Below are positions 21,141-30,850 of a DNA stretch of 64,000 bases, piece by piece (within the stretch, counting starts at the first letter, position 1; each line of letters starts with the position of its first letter). The translations under genes and the position numbers were made by a program. Under the pieces are notes generated by a model. That model was given only the letters and a program-made list of their open reading frames with translations, searched no databases and was not told the origin of the DNA. The stretch lies in assembly GCA_918026815.1 (NCBI GenBank), contig CAKJVC010000073.1:124001-188000 (forward strand), in the 5' to 3' direction. The DNA is from Chalara sp. BL73 (taxonomy: Eukaryota > Ascomycota > Leotiomycetes > Helotiales).

Positions 21141-21930
21141 TTATGGAGATACACACGTTTTTGATTCTACGTTCGGTTTTTGGGACCATATTATCTTTAC
21201 AGACGAGGCACATATCGACCTAACTTCTCAAGCGGTTGGTAACGTTCTTCGTGAGCGTGGAACGCGTAATCTCCCTGAGAATATTGAAGAACGGCCTCCA
21301 TTGAAAGGTGTTCGGTTTCATATTGCAGGTTGGATTAGTTGGTGGGGGAAAGCACCTAAATTGAAGTTCTATAACGACGAAGAAGATTACCAAGAACGAC
21401 CTCCTATGCCTTCTAAGCCTCGTCGTCGTCCTACGACTGAATCCGAATCCGAATATCAAGAAAGACTTAATGAATGGGAGGCTTTGAAGCCTCACGCTGT
21501 CGAGGTAAAGGTTCAAGGTAACTCAATGACCCAAAAGTACTATGTAGAGAACCTTTTACCTCTATATGTAGATGCTATTAAGTCTATGCGTTTAATTGAC
21601 GATAAACCATGGCTTCTTCAAGAGGACCCTTCTCATGGTATGCGAAAAGCTGGCCTTGCACGAGAGTATAAAAACGCTTATAACGTCCAAACCCTTGTCC
21701 ATCCTGCACAAAGTCCTGATCTTAATCCTATTGAAGGTATTTGGTCTATTATCAAGCAACGTTTACGGCGTAGGATCTTCGATTCAGAGAAGGAAATGAA
21801 AGAAGCTTTGCAGGAGGAATGGGACAAAATTACATTAGATCAAATACGAGAACGCATTGCTGATATGCCCAGAAGATGCGCAGAGCTTATTAGAATGGGT
21901 GGGAAACCTATTAGAGGGCCTAAGTTCTAG
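21141..21930 (+). pseudogene. Tc1-like transposase, 5'-truncated (DDE_3 type)
   Basis: The C-terminal catalytic part of a Tc1/mariner transposase. Seen: first catalytic Asp in IIFTDEAHID (GAC at about 21202), second Asp in LLQEDPSHG (about 21625-21650), Glu in SPDLNPIEGIW (about 21715-21740). The N-terminal helix-turn-helix part is missing; the ORF is fused upstream, out of frame, to helicase sequence. No nonsense codon in the retained part. A TIR-like 3' end follows: CAACCCCTGTTGG at about 22008-22026. Confidence 0.85.
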
Positions 21931-22071
21931 TGTTAAGTTATAGAAGCTTGAAATATTGATTATTTACCTCCTCCTTAATTTTGGTGATATGGCCCGTGCG
22001 GACGTAATTCTGGCAACCCCTGTTGGTGGTAGCAACAGGGGTTGTCAGATTTCTGGACGCACCCCCCAAAT

Positions 22072-22558
22072 TGTCACGGCCCTGGCCCTATCTCGAGCTT
22101 GGCGCCAAGCACTGCAGAGCTCGGTAGAGCTTAGCCCCTGTTACCACAAGGCTCGGCACTCCAGAGCTTGGCAACCAACGTTACAGGGCTCGCTTACACT
22201 GGCCCCTGGCCAGCATCCTGTATATAAAGCACTGCTCTCCTTCCCTTCTTCTGCCTGTAGTTTGTTCTCTTAGTGTCACGGGGAATGCGAGCAGCCGAGG
22301 CTCGCTTCGCATTCCTCATAGAGCTAGGTGCGCTTGGCGCGCGTTCTAGCTGTAAGGGACCTGAGCGTTCCCTTTCCTTTTGTTCTACAAGCGTGTATTC
22401 TACAATAGTATTATATCACTTCGCTCACCTGATTGACTATTCTACAGCTCTGGTTTGCTCCGTCACACTTAGTTATAACAATTAATAGTTGTTCACACTT
22501 CTGAGTCCTTCTATCTAGATACACGGATCGAGATCCCTGTTCGGCTTGAGTTGTTACA
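22072..22558. repeat. Solo LTR (TGTCACGGCCC family) inside MITE
   Basis: 487 bp including a nested LTR; ends TGTCACGGCCCTGG and GAGTTGTTACA; perfect 5-bp duplication CAAAT (22067-22071 and 22559-22563). Same family as 50300-51011, sharing TATAAAGCACTGCT and CTTCCCTTCTTC and the 3' end. Confidence 0.9.
22274..22467. repeat. Solo LTR nested in the previous LTR
   Basis: 194 bp, TGTCACGGGG...CCGTCACA ends, perfect 5-bp duplication CTTAG (22269-22273 and 22468-22472). The related LTR at 50300-51011 lacks this insertion at the corresponding point, which confirms it as a separate event. Confidence 0.88.
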
Positions 22559-22947
22559 CAAATTTTAGCGAAAACACACCAAAAAACAGCCTTTTTCATA
22601 GCTTATAGCTTAACAAATTTATATTATAACAGTAGCTTATACTATATATATGGATTTTCTTTTATTATGAAAATAAAGTCATGAAAGAATTTTTTTTCTA
22701 AGTTTACTTTTCAAAGAATTATTTTAAAATATAAATTTTACTAACAAATTTTTGGTGTAAAATAAAGCTTTCTAAATTAAACTTTAAGAGATTTATTATT
22801 TTACATTGTAAAAAGTGCAAGTTTAAGTGCATACTTTAATTTAGCAATACTATTACTTTCAAAAGAAAATATTTAATAGGAAATATTTTACGATTGTACA
22901 AAGTAAGTGGTTTTTGGTGTGTTTTCGCTAAAATTTGGGGGTGCGTC

Positions 22948-23121
22948 TGTCACGTCGCGTGCTCCCAAGCACACGTGATCCATATTAGGCGAGCTCCCCG
23001 AGCTCCTCGTGTATATATAGCCTGCTCTCCTCGAGCTCCCTCTTCCTTCCTTAGCTATAGATTCTCGTATAGTACCACAGCTGCCCTCTGTATCTGTAGA
23101 TCCACAGCTCGTGCCGTGACA
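22948..23121 (+). repeat. 5' LTR of young Ty3
   Basis: 174 bp, TGTCACGTCGCG...GCCGTGACA. Carries CACGTGATCC, a TATATATA box at 23012-23019 and pyrimidine-rich sequence before the probable RNA start. Confidence 0.96.
23012..23019 (+). promoter_or_regulatory. LTR TATA box
   Basis: TATATATA in the LTR, about 41 nt upstream of AGCTATAGAT (23053-23062), the segment proposed as the 5' end of the genomic RNA. Spacing is consistent with a fungal RNA polymerase II promoter; the start site itself is inferred. Confidence 0.6.
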
Positions 23122-23123
23122 TT

Positions 23124-23133
23124 ATCTATAGCT
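23124..23133 (+). promoter_or_regulatory. Putative self-priming primer-binding site
   Basis: ATCTATAGCT begins 3 nt after the LTR and is the exact reverse complement of AGCTATAGAT at 23053-23062 in the LTR, placed where transcription should begin. There is no TGG-initiated tRNA-complementary site at the LTR edge. This matches the self-priming layout described for Tf1/sushi-group elements. The old copy keeps the pair with one C-to-T change. Confidence 0.6.
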
Positions 23134-23400
23134 CTCCTTAATCAACAGCCTGGGAAGGCCTAATATCCTCCTGAGGAGGCTCGAATACCTACCCCTTACG
23201 AAGGATAGAATATCGTACCGGAAGCTCGAAGAGCTCTCGACGACCTACAGCAGCGCTCGCCTATCTCCTCCCCTTCCGAAGAAGTCGCGGCTCATCAACT
23301 CACGCCCCGCGCAATCAGAGAGCTCTCGATACTATATCCATCCTCTGATTCACTTATTTTGTCACTCTATTTATTTTGTTATTTTGTTACAAGCACGACA

Positions 23401-24672
23401 ATGGCAGACTCTACCGGCACAAAACGCGGTGCCAAAAGCAAAGCAGCCGCAACTACTTCGGGAGCACCACACGCTCAAAACCCCGGCTCTCCTCAAGACG
23501 AAGCAGGACCATCATTTTCTGAGAACCTTGCTATGATAGCAATACAGGCCACCCTACAGCAAATACAAGAAGAGCTGGCCACCAGCAAAGAGCAAGCTCG
23601 ACTACAAGCTGCGCAGTTCGTCGACCTGAAAAAACAGTTAGCAACAAGGAGCAGGTTTACCTCGGAATCACCCCCTATTCAGCCCTCAAGCTCGGACACT
23701 CCCTTTCGTACGGTAGAGCGGGAAATGACGGTGGAGACGCTACGCTCCGCTTATCTTTCTACTCCTGCTCGTGTCAGGGATATTCAGGAGCTCGACGACG
23801 GGATAAATCCTACTTACGAGAGTTGGGAAATCCAGCTATTCGGCTTTTTCCGGCGTCACCCAAGAATGTTCGAAACTGAGCAAGATAAGCTAGATTACGT
23901 GTTTCGCGCAACAACAGGCCGAGCTCAAGGCTACTTGGTAGACAGAATGAAACCTTCATCGCCTATACGCTACACAACAGTAGATGAAATGCTCGAAACG
24001 CTTACTATGGGCTTGGTGGACGCCAACAAGCAAATCGAGCAGCGGAAAGAATACCACAAGTTCTATATGACAAATTCAGAAAGCTTCGCTGAGTTTAAGC
24101 ACAAGTTCCTTTCTTGTGCAGACAAAGCTAACATTCCAGTTTCGGAGCGACAAGAAGACATGTTTCAAAAACTAGAGCCGAGCCTTCAATTACAGCTCGC
24201 TCCTGTACGACGATCTCAAAAGCTTACGTTTGCTAGCTTTTGTAGCTTGGCCCACGGTGTTTACCAGGACTCGGCCACAGCCAAGCAGCGGCTCCGTACT
24301 CGCCAAGCTCGGCAATCTCTTCAGCAATTTTCATCTCGGCAATCTCCTTTTCAAGCTGTTGCTAGCACGTCTCGGAAAAGCCAAGAGCCGAGCAAAAGTC
24401 TAACTACCGCCACTTCATTTCCAGCTCGTCAAAGCTCGGCCTTTTCAAGCAAGGAACGCTCGTCAACCCCAAAAGTGGCAGCTGCAAACACATGCTACAA
24501 CTGCGGAGAACCAGGCCATTACGCTACAGGCTGTCCTTTGCCGCGCAAGCCAGACACGGCGCTGAAGCTCCTGGAGCTGAGCTCTTTAGGCCTGGCGGAG
24601 GACCTTGCAGGACCAGAGTCGCTTAGCTCAAGCTCGGAAGATGGGGAAGAGTCGGGAAAAGAAGAGCTTTGA
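23401..24672 (+). CDS. gag: Ty3 Gag
   Basis: 423 codons. The nucleocapsid/capsid precursor that assembles cytoplasmic particles. A predicted coiled coil in the N-terminal third (IQEELATSKEQARLQAAQ), a capsid-like central region with the pattern YESWEIQLFGFFRR, and one CCHC zinc knuckle near the C-terminus, CYNCGEPGHYATGC, at about residues 363-376. The ATG at 23401 is preceded by ACA and is the first in-frame Met after the LTR; its homologue is ATA in the old copy. The stop overlaps the first codons of pol by a few bases, implying a -1 frameshift for Gag-Pol. No lesions seen. Confidence 0.93.
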   Translation: MADSTGTKRGAKSKAAATTSGAPHAQNPGSPQDEAGPSFSENLAMIAIQATLQQIQEELATSKEQARLQAAQFVDLKKQLATRSRFTSESPPIQPSSSDTPFRTVEREMTVETLRSAYLSTPARVRDIQELDDGINPTYESWEIQLFGFFRRHPRMFETEQDKLDYVFRATTGRAQGYLVDRMKPSSPIRYTTVDEMLETLTMGLVDANKQIEQRKEYHKFYMTNSESFAEFKHKFLSCADKANIPVSERQEDMFQKLEPSLQLQLAPVRRSQKLTFASFCSLAHGVYQDSATAKQRLRTRQARQSLQQFSSRQSPFQAVASTSRKSQEPSKSLTTATSFPARQSSAFSSKERSSTPKVAAANTCYNCGEPGHYATGCPLPRKPDTALKLLELSSLGLAEDLAGPESLSSSSEDGEESGKEEL

Positions 24673-27600
24673 GAAAAGTCTCCTTTTCAGAGCGTACTAA
24701 AAGAAAGGATAGAGATCGTGCTATTCTCGACTTACGTCGCCTTATAGGCGGAGATGCTTTCACAATTTCTTGTAGTTTAATAAAAAATGGATATTGTTAC
24801 AGCACTTCTGGCCTTATCGACACCGGAGCAAACGCTTCTTTTCTGATTCACAGCTTGCTGGCCGAGCAGCTGATTACTAAATGCGAAGCTCGACGTCTCC
24901 AACTTCCTTTTCTTATCAAGGTAAAAAGCTTCGACGGCGAGCGCGCGAAGCTTATTACCGACGTTATATTACTTTTTTTCGCTGTCGACGAGAAACGTTT
25001 CTCGGAACAGCCTTTCCTTATTGCTAATCTGGGTTCTCACGACGTGATTATTGGGCGTAAGTAGCTAGAACAACAAAACGCCTGGTTAAGTGTCAAAAAT
25101 AGAATCATCAAGTGGCCGGACTGCTTTCCTCCTACAGAATCCTTCGACAGGCTCATTCCCGTCACTCAATCCTCGCTCGCTCCTCAAGCGCCCGACAAGA
25201 GCGCACAGGAAAATGCGGACAGGCGCGACGCAAAGCAAGCCATCGCTGAGCGCGAAGCTCTAGCACGCCGTGTGCAAGAGCCTCTGATCGTTTCTTCGAT
25301 CCTGGCAAGGCCTGTTCAGCCCGACAAGCCTCTGAAGCCAGTGCTGGAAAAGCTTTCTACTTCCCAGCACGAAGCTCGCGCGCTTCCCAGTGATACTGAC
25401 AAAGCTCAAGCACTTTCTACCCCCCAACGCGAAGCTCGCGCGCGTCCCAGCTTTCAGTACAATGCTCGAGCGCTTTCCACTCTCCAGCGCGAAGCGCTCG
25501 AGCCACTGGTCGTCCCTTCAGCACTAACCAAGCCCTGGCAGCCATTCCTGTTCTCGGAACAAAACAGCATTAAGCTCGCCACTTCGGCGAAAACAGCTGT
25601 CGACAAGACCTTGCTAAGCGTAGATATAGCGCTCATCAGCGCACCCGCGTTCACGCTCCACACGCGTCGAAAAAGCAATTTGGTGTTTGCAACAAGCTTG
25701 TATGAAATCGATCAGATTCTAGAGAAACGGAAAATCCAGGCCCGCAACTTCTCTGATTCGGAAAACTACGTGTTAATAAGAGAGCTGGATTACAGTGAAG
25801 ACGAAGCTCTTGTTCAAGCTAAAGTCCCTAAGTTCTATCGAGATCGTCTTAGTGCGTTCTCGAAAAGGGCTTCCGACAAGTTGCCCCCGTTGCGCCCTGA
25901 AGTAGACCACAAAATCGAGCTTACAGAGCCAAATTCCCTGAGCCACAGCCCTCTTTACAGAATGACTACGGAAAAGCTTCTCGCTGTCAAAAAGTACTTG
26001 CTCGAGAATTTGAGTAAAGGCTTTATTGCCGAAAGCCAAGCTCCTTTTGCGTCCCCAGTCCTTTTTGTCAAGAAAGGAGATGGAAGCCTCCGCTTTTGTA
26101 TTGATTACCGCAAGCTCAATTCGATCACTCGGAAAGATCAACACCCGCTCCCTTTGATTGACGAAACGCTAGCACGCTTAGCGAAAGCCAAAATCTACAC
26201 TAAGCTTGATATTCGCCAAGCGTTCCACCGTATACGCATAGATCCTGACTCAGAAGAGCTTACGACGTTCCGCACGCGCTACGGCTCTTATAAGTGCAAA
26301 GTGCTCCCTTTTGGCCTGACGAACAGCCCGGCCACGTATCAGAGGTATATGAACGGCGTGCTTTTCGACTATCTGGATGACTTTTGCACAGCTTACTTAG
26401 ATGATATTTTGATTTTCTCAAACAGCAAGCGCGAGCACGTGGAACATGTCCGCAAAGTGCTCGACCGGTTACAAGCCGCCGGCCTGCAAGTGGACATTCG
26501 GAAAACAGAGTTTCACGTAACTCGTACTAAGTATCTAGGCTTTATAGTTACAACAAAAAGCATCGAAGTAGACTCTGAAAAGATTTCGGCTATCACTTCT
26601 TGGGCTCAGCCAACCAATGTGCGCAGCGTACAGTCATTTCTAGGATTTTGCAATTTTTACCGGCGTTTTATCAAAGATTACGGGCGCTTAGCATCCCCTT
26701 TGACACAGCTCACAAAAAAAGATGTTTCTTTCAAGTTTGACAGAAACTGCCAAGAAGCATTTGCGTTGCTTAAAGAGTCTTTGACAGCCGCTCTCGTGCT
26801 GCAGCATTACGACTACGGGCTTGAAAGCTTAGTAGAGACAGACGCGAGCGACGAAGTCGTAGCAAGGGTGCTCTCACAACGCAAAAGCTCTGAAGACCCA
26901 TGGCTCCCTGTAGGGTACTTCTCGAAAACTATGGCACTTGCGGAGCTTAATTACCAAGTGCATAACAAAGAAATGCTAGCTATTGTACGCTCGCTGACAC
27001 AGTGGCGAGCGGACCTGGCGAGCACTACTTCCTTTATTCAGGTGCTCACTGACCACAAAGCACTCGAGTATTTTATGACAAGCAAAGCGCTGAATGCTCG
27101 CTAAGCTCGTTGGGCGGAAGTGCTTTCTGAGTTTTATTTCAATATTATGTACCGCCCAGGGAAAGCTAACGAGAGAGCGGATGCCTTAACAAGGAGAGAG
27201 CAAGACGTGGCTCCCCAGAACGCTCTAAAAAAGGAAACCCGCGACCAAGTTCTGCTAGGCTCCGACCGAGTAGATCCTCGAATTCTGGCTGAGCTACCTG
27301 TAGCTGCACTCGAGAAGGACTCTCCTCCAAGCCAAGCCGAGCGTTCGGAAAAGGACCGCCCTGCTCCCGGGAACTTTGACCTGGTAAGCCAGCTGCTCGG
27401 AGCGAACAGAGGAAGCACCGAGCTGGAGCCTATGCGTGCTCAAGCTCGTGCTGGAGCTCAAAATTGGGAACTAAAGAACGGGCTGCTTTTGTGGCAAGGA
27501 AGGCTTGTAGTGCCGACAGAAGGAACGCTTCGCGCTCAGCTCCTGAATGAAGTCCATGCTCAAGTGTCGACGGCGCACCCAGGAATCTCTAAAACAAAGC

Positions 27601-28961
27601 TCCTTGTTGCTCAAAACTACTGGTGGAAAAGTTTTTTAAGCGACGTGTCTGACTACGTCCACTCCTGTAGAGCATGCCGGAAGGCAACGGTACCACGTGA
27701 CCGCACGCCTGGCTATTTGCACTCGCTCCCGATCCCCGACCGGCCATGGCAGCACGTGTTTATGGATTATAAGTCGTTCCCTGCGGCAAAAGACGGGCAC
27801 GACAACCTTTTTGTAGTAGTCGATAGATTTTGCAAACAAGCAGTATCGATTCCTTGTTCGAAGTCGGCAAATGCTCGAGATATAGCTCGCATGTATATCG
27901 AGCGTATCTATTGCCGTTACGGAGCTCCCCAGACAATAGTGTCAGATAGAGGCCCTCAGTTTATTTCGTCGTTTTGGAACGAGTTTACGCGCATTCTAGG
28001 AGTAAAGCTAAAGCTAAAGCTCTCTACAGCATATCACCCTTAAACGGACGGCCAAACAGAAATTGTCAACCAGTATATTGATTTACGGCTTAGGCCTTTT
28101 ATTAATTACTATCAAAACGACTGGCCGGAGCTGATCCCTATAGTAGACTACGCGCAGCTCACGTTACCGCACGAAAGCCTAGGGATAATGTCCCCGTTCG
28201 AAGTTCAATACGGCTACAAGCCGAACACGTCTTGGAACTGGGAACCCGCGGAAAAAGCACCAAAAAACGCGCGAGAGAAGCTTAACCGGAAAGAAGCTCG
28301 AGCATACGCGCAAAGAATGCACGGAGCATGGGAGAAAGCCAAAAAGTGCTTGCAACGAGCACAGGAAGCCCATGCCAGAAGCGCTAACAAACGCCGCCGA
28401 TCAGTGGATTTCGGCGTAGATGATTACGTTTATGTGCTAGCAAAAAACTGGCGCAGAGAACGGCCTAGTGCTAAGCTCGATTCTCAAATGGAGGGTCCTT
28501 GGCCTATTATTGCTCAAGAAGGCCATTCTTTCCGATTAGGGCTTCCGAGCTCTATGAAAATACACCCCGTGTTCTCAGCCGATCGCTTGCGTAAAGCAAA
28601 AGACGCTCCTTTGCCAGGACAAGTTGCGGAAAAAGCTGAGCCAATTGTAGTTCAGGACGAGCTGGAGTGGGAACTGGAGGAAGTGCTAGCCTGCAAGCTA
28701 GAGCGTGGGAAGCTCAAGTACAGATCTCGCTGGGTAGGCTGGGAAGAAGACCCCGAGTGGTACCCAGCTTCCGACCTGAAGTACGCTCCTCATTTGCTGA
28801 GAGCGTTCCATCTACAGAACCCAAGCGCGGAAGGGCCGCCCTTGAAGCTAGAGAATTGGATTAGAGCATGGGAAAAGGGTATTGACAATTACGACTACTT
28901 AGATAGTAACCTGCCGTGCTCTCAAAGCTCGAGGGCGAGCTTTTTCCGGAGGGGGGGGTGA
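24669..28961 (+). pseudogene. pol: Ty3 Pol polyprotein with three in-frame stops
   Basis: One frame throughout. Aspartic protease: LIDTGANASFLI at about 24817-24852. Reverse transcriptase: KLDIRQAFHRIRI, LPFGLTNSPATYQ and the YLDDILIF active site at about 26394-26418. RNase H follows with DASDEVVA and a late DHKALEYF. Integrase: zinc-binding HPGISKTKLL and CRACRK, then MDYKSFPA and VSDRGPQFISSFW of the DDE core, and NQYIDLRLRPFINYY. A chromodomain, ELEEVLACKLERGKLKYRSR then WVGWEEDPEWYPASDL, ends the protein at about 28670-28790. Stops: TAG 25062-25064, TAA 27102-27104, TAA 28041-28043. The final stop overlaps a purine run (GGAGGGGGGGG) that directly precedes the 3' LTR and is the likely polypurine tract. 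It may be read through or be inactive. Confidence 0.93.
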
Positions 28962-29135
28962 TGTCACGTCGCGTGCTCCCAAGCACACGTGATCCATATT
29001 AGGCGAGCTCCCCGAGCTCCTCGTGTATATATAGCCTGCTCTCCTCGAGCTCCCTCTTCCTTCCTTAGCTATAGATTCTCGTATAGTACCACAGCTGCCC
29101 TCTGTATCTGTAGATCCACAGCTCGTGCCGTGACA
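28962..29135 (+). repeat. 3' LTR of young Ty3
   Basis: 174 bp; compared base by base with 22948-23121 I see no difference. Starts immediately after the pol stop codon. Confidence 0.96.
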
Positions 29136-29166
29136 GCGTCCAGAATTCTGACCACCCCTGTTGGTA

Positions 29167-29533
29167 GCAGCCACAAGATTACATAAGTCGGACTTGACTG
29201 GGCTTGTTTTGTACTAACCAAAACTAGTTGGTCGCTTTGTCGAGAGGTACCAACGTGGGTGCCAGCCTGCGGCTCACACGAAGCCTTCGAAATTGATTAG
29301 AAGTAGTGGAATTTCAATTGAGAAACGTTAGGACAAGCAGTTAGTAAATGTAAGGTGGACGAAATCGATAAAGTTTCAAGGCAGGGCGCGCGGACAGCAG
29401 GAAGCCACTCAGGCGAACACGTGACAAAAAGCATCAGAAACAGCAGGGTAGCATTAAGTGGACGGTGAACCGTGAAAAGGGAAGATTATAGACAGTAACA
29501 ACTTGCATATAAATACATGTTAGGTGAAGTCTG
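29167..29533. other. Intergenic
   Basis: No coding or repeat structure that I can support. Confidence 0.4.
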
Positions 29534-30334
29534 CTATAGTATGCGTCTCCGTTTGGTAACTGGGTTGCTATTCAAGCTTGAGGAGCCAGAAACACCAGCC
29601 TGCAACCTCCACAACTTTAATAGGCGGAACGTGGGTCCAGATACAGTCTTCCCAGACTTGTTTGTGAAGACGTAGCTACCAAACCAGGCTTGAACGGCGA
29701 CTTTGTCGCCCGCAGTGAAACGAGAGGCATCTATGTCGTTGCCGTCTTGGTCGTCGTCTGTGGTTGTTCCGTCGAAGGCAGCGGGAAAGGGGTCTCCGGG
29801 AGTGAAAGAAGGTGAGGTGATGTCCGACTCAGCAACCTTAAGACGCAAGGGATTCATAACAGTGAGGTTTCTATCCCGCCGACGAATTAAGACCTTTAAG
29901 ATCTCGAGAGATCTCTCGTCTACTTGTAATTGTAAGGAAAACTCAGGCTTGTCTGGGTTGAAATTGTTTACAGCACTCTTGAGTGTAGTGAACTGACCAA
30001 GCTGGCCTAGGAGGATAATACCCAACGGACCAAGCTCTTTGTCATCGTATAAGTCATCTGGTTCATTATGAGCCAGCCACTTTATTCCAGCTCCATTGAA
30101 AGTCTCCCACGAAAGCTTCGGATCGAGACGCTCAAGGTTCCCAACATATACCCACTGGCCCCGAAAGTATGGAAGATTTGTGACGCCGTCAAAGTTCAAC
30201 GCTGGAGGGGGAGTTGCTGGTCTCTTACTCGGAGACGCATATGATGAGGGAGTGAGGGCCGAAAGGGGTGTTTGTAGATCGACGGAACCAGATTGGTAAG
30301 GGCTAGCGTAGATGCTGTCCGAGTAAGGCGGCAT
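29534..30334 (-). CDS. Unrecognised protein, 266 aa
   Basis: A clean 267-codon frame starting MPPYSDSIYASPY. Ser/Pro-rich N-terminus (about 1-50), a central part with YFRGQWVYVGNLERLDP, and a beta-rich C-terminal part with DKVAVQAWFGSYVFTNKSGK and GPTFRLLKLWRL ending in a basic KRRRIL tail that could be a nuclear signal. The WFGSYVF...FRLLKLWRL pattern suggests an OB-fold-like strand arrangement, but I do not recognise a family. It lies 3' of helicase relics on the same strand, so it may be an accessory ORF of the same mobile element. The lack of stops in a RIP-affected region argues for recent function or recent arrival. Confidence 0.5.
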   Translation of the reverse strand: MPPYSDSIYASPYQSGSVDLQTPLSALTPSSYASPSKRPATPPPALNFDGVTNLPYFRGQWVYVGNLERLDPKLSWETFNGAGIKWLAHNEPDDLYDDKELGPLGIILLGQLGQFTTLKSAVNNFNPDKPEFSLQLQVDERSLEILKVLIRRRDRNLTVMNPLRLKVAESDITSPSFTPGDPFPAAFDGTTTDDDQDGNDIDASRFTAGDKVAVQAWFGSYVFTNKSGKTVSGPTFRLLKLWRLQAGVSGSSSLNSNPVTKRRRIL

Positions 30335-30850
30335 AGAACTGCGTGGTACCTAAGAAATCAACAGGGAGAAAAAAGCGGGAAAGTAGAAAACCCACAGAGA
30401 ACTGGTCTGTAATATCACTCGTATCGTCTTCATTATCAACAGCCCCTGTAACAGGAGAACCATCTAATGTGACTGCGGTCCTCTCGCTAGGGTCTTACGA
30501 GTACCAACCATCGTTGTAATAAGGATATGTTAACGTGGAACAGTGAAAAGAATAAAAGGATTTAACAGAGGACCTACGAACAGTGAGGAAGCAAGACGGA
30601 CGTGGGAAATAAGAGGCTACATAGCAGAGATAGAGATTAAAAAAAGCAATATACGAAACAGTAAGCGATAGTACGGCATGGGCGGCCGCAACTCTAAGTG
30701 TCAGGAACCTCGCAGCAATTGCCCAAAAGGTAGAGAAAAGCAATATATCATATCTCTATTAAGAAAAGTCTAGTCACGAGGCAGATATGATACGTGGAAT
30801 GAAGCGAAGAGTAACACTCAAGGTTAAGAAAGTTGTCCTACATAGTGATA
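30335..30850. other. Intergenic
   Basis: Short unconvincing ORFs only. Nothing is supported. Confidence 0.4.

Larger units (their letters stand above)
22948..29135 (+). mobile_element. Young Ty3 chromovirus, complete
   Basis: 6188 bp with two LTRs of 174 bp that I read as identical, flanked by the 5-bp duplication GCGTC (22943-22947 and 29136-29140). Order gag, protease, RT, RNase H, integrase, chromodomain. pol lies in the -1 frame relative to gag. The only disruptions are three in-frame stops in pol, all of the CpA/TpG to TpA type and all shared with the old copy at 1-6106. Identical LTRs mean recent insertion. Confidence 0.96.
22032..29164. mobile_element. MITE of about 448 bp split by nested insertions
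   Basis: TA dinucleotides flank both ends (22030-22031 and 29165-29166). The left TIR begins GCAACAGGGGTTGTCAG and the right TIR, inverted, begins CCAACAGGGGTGGTCAG. Both continue through CTGGACGCACCCCC and AAATTTTAGCGAAAACACAC for about 64 bp. Removing the solo LTR (22072-22558 plus CAAAT) and the Ty3 element (22948-29135 plus GCGTC) leaves about 448 bp with an AT-rich core and no ORF. Its TIR resembles the 3' end of the adjacent Tc1-like element. Confidence 0.87.
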
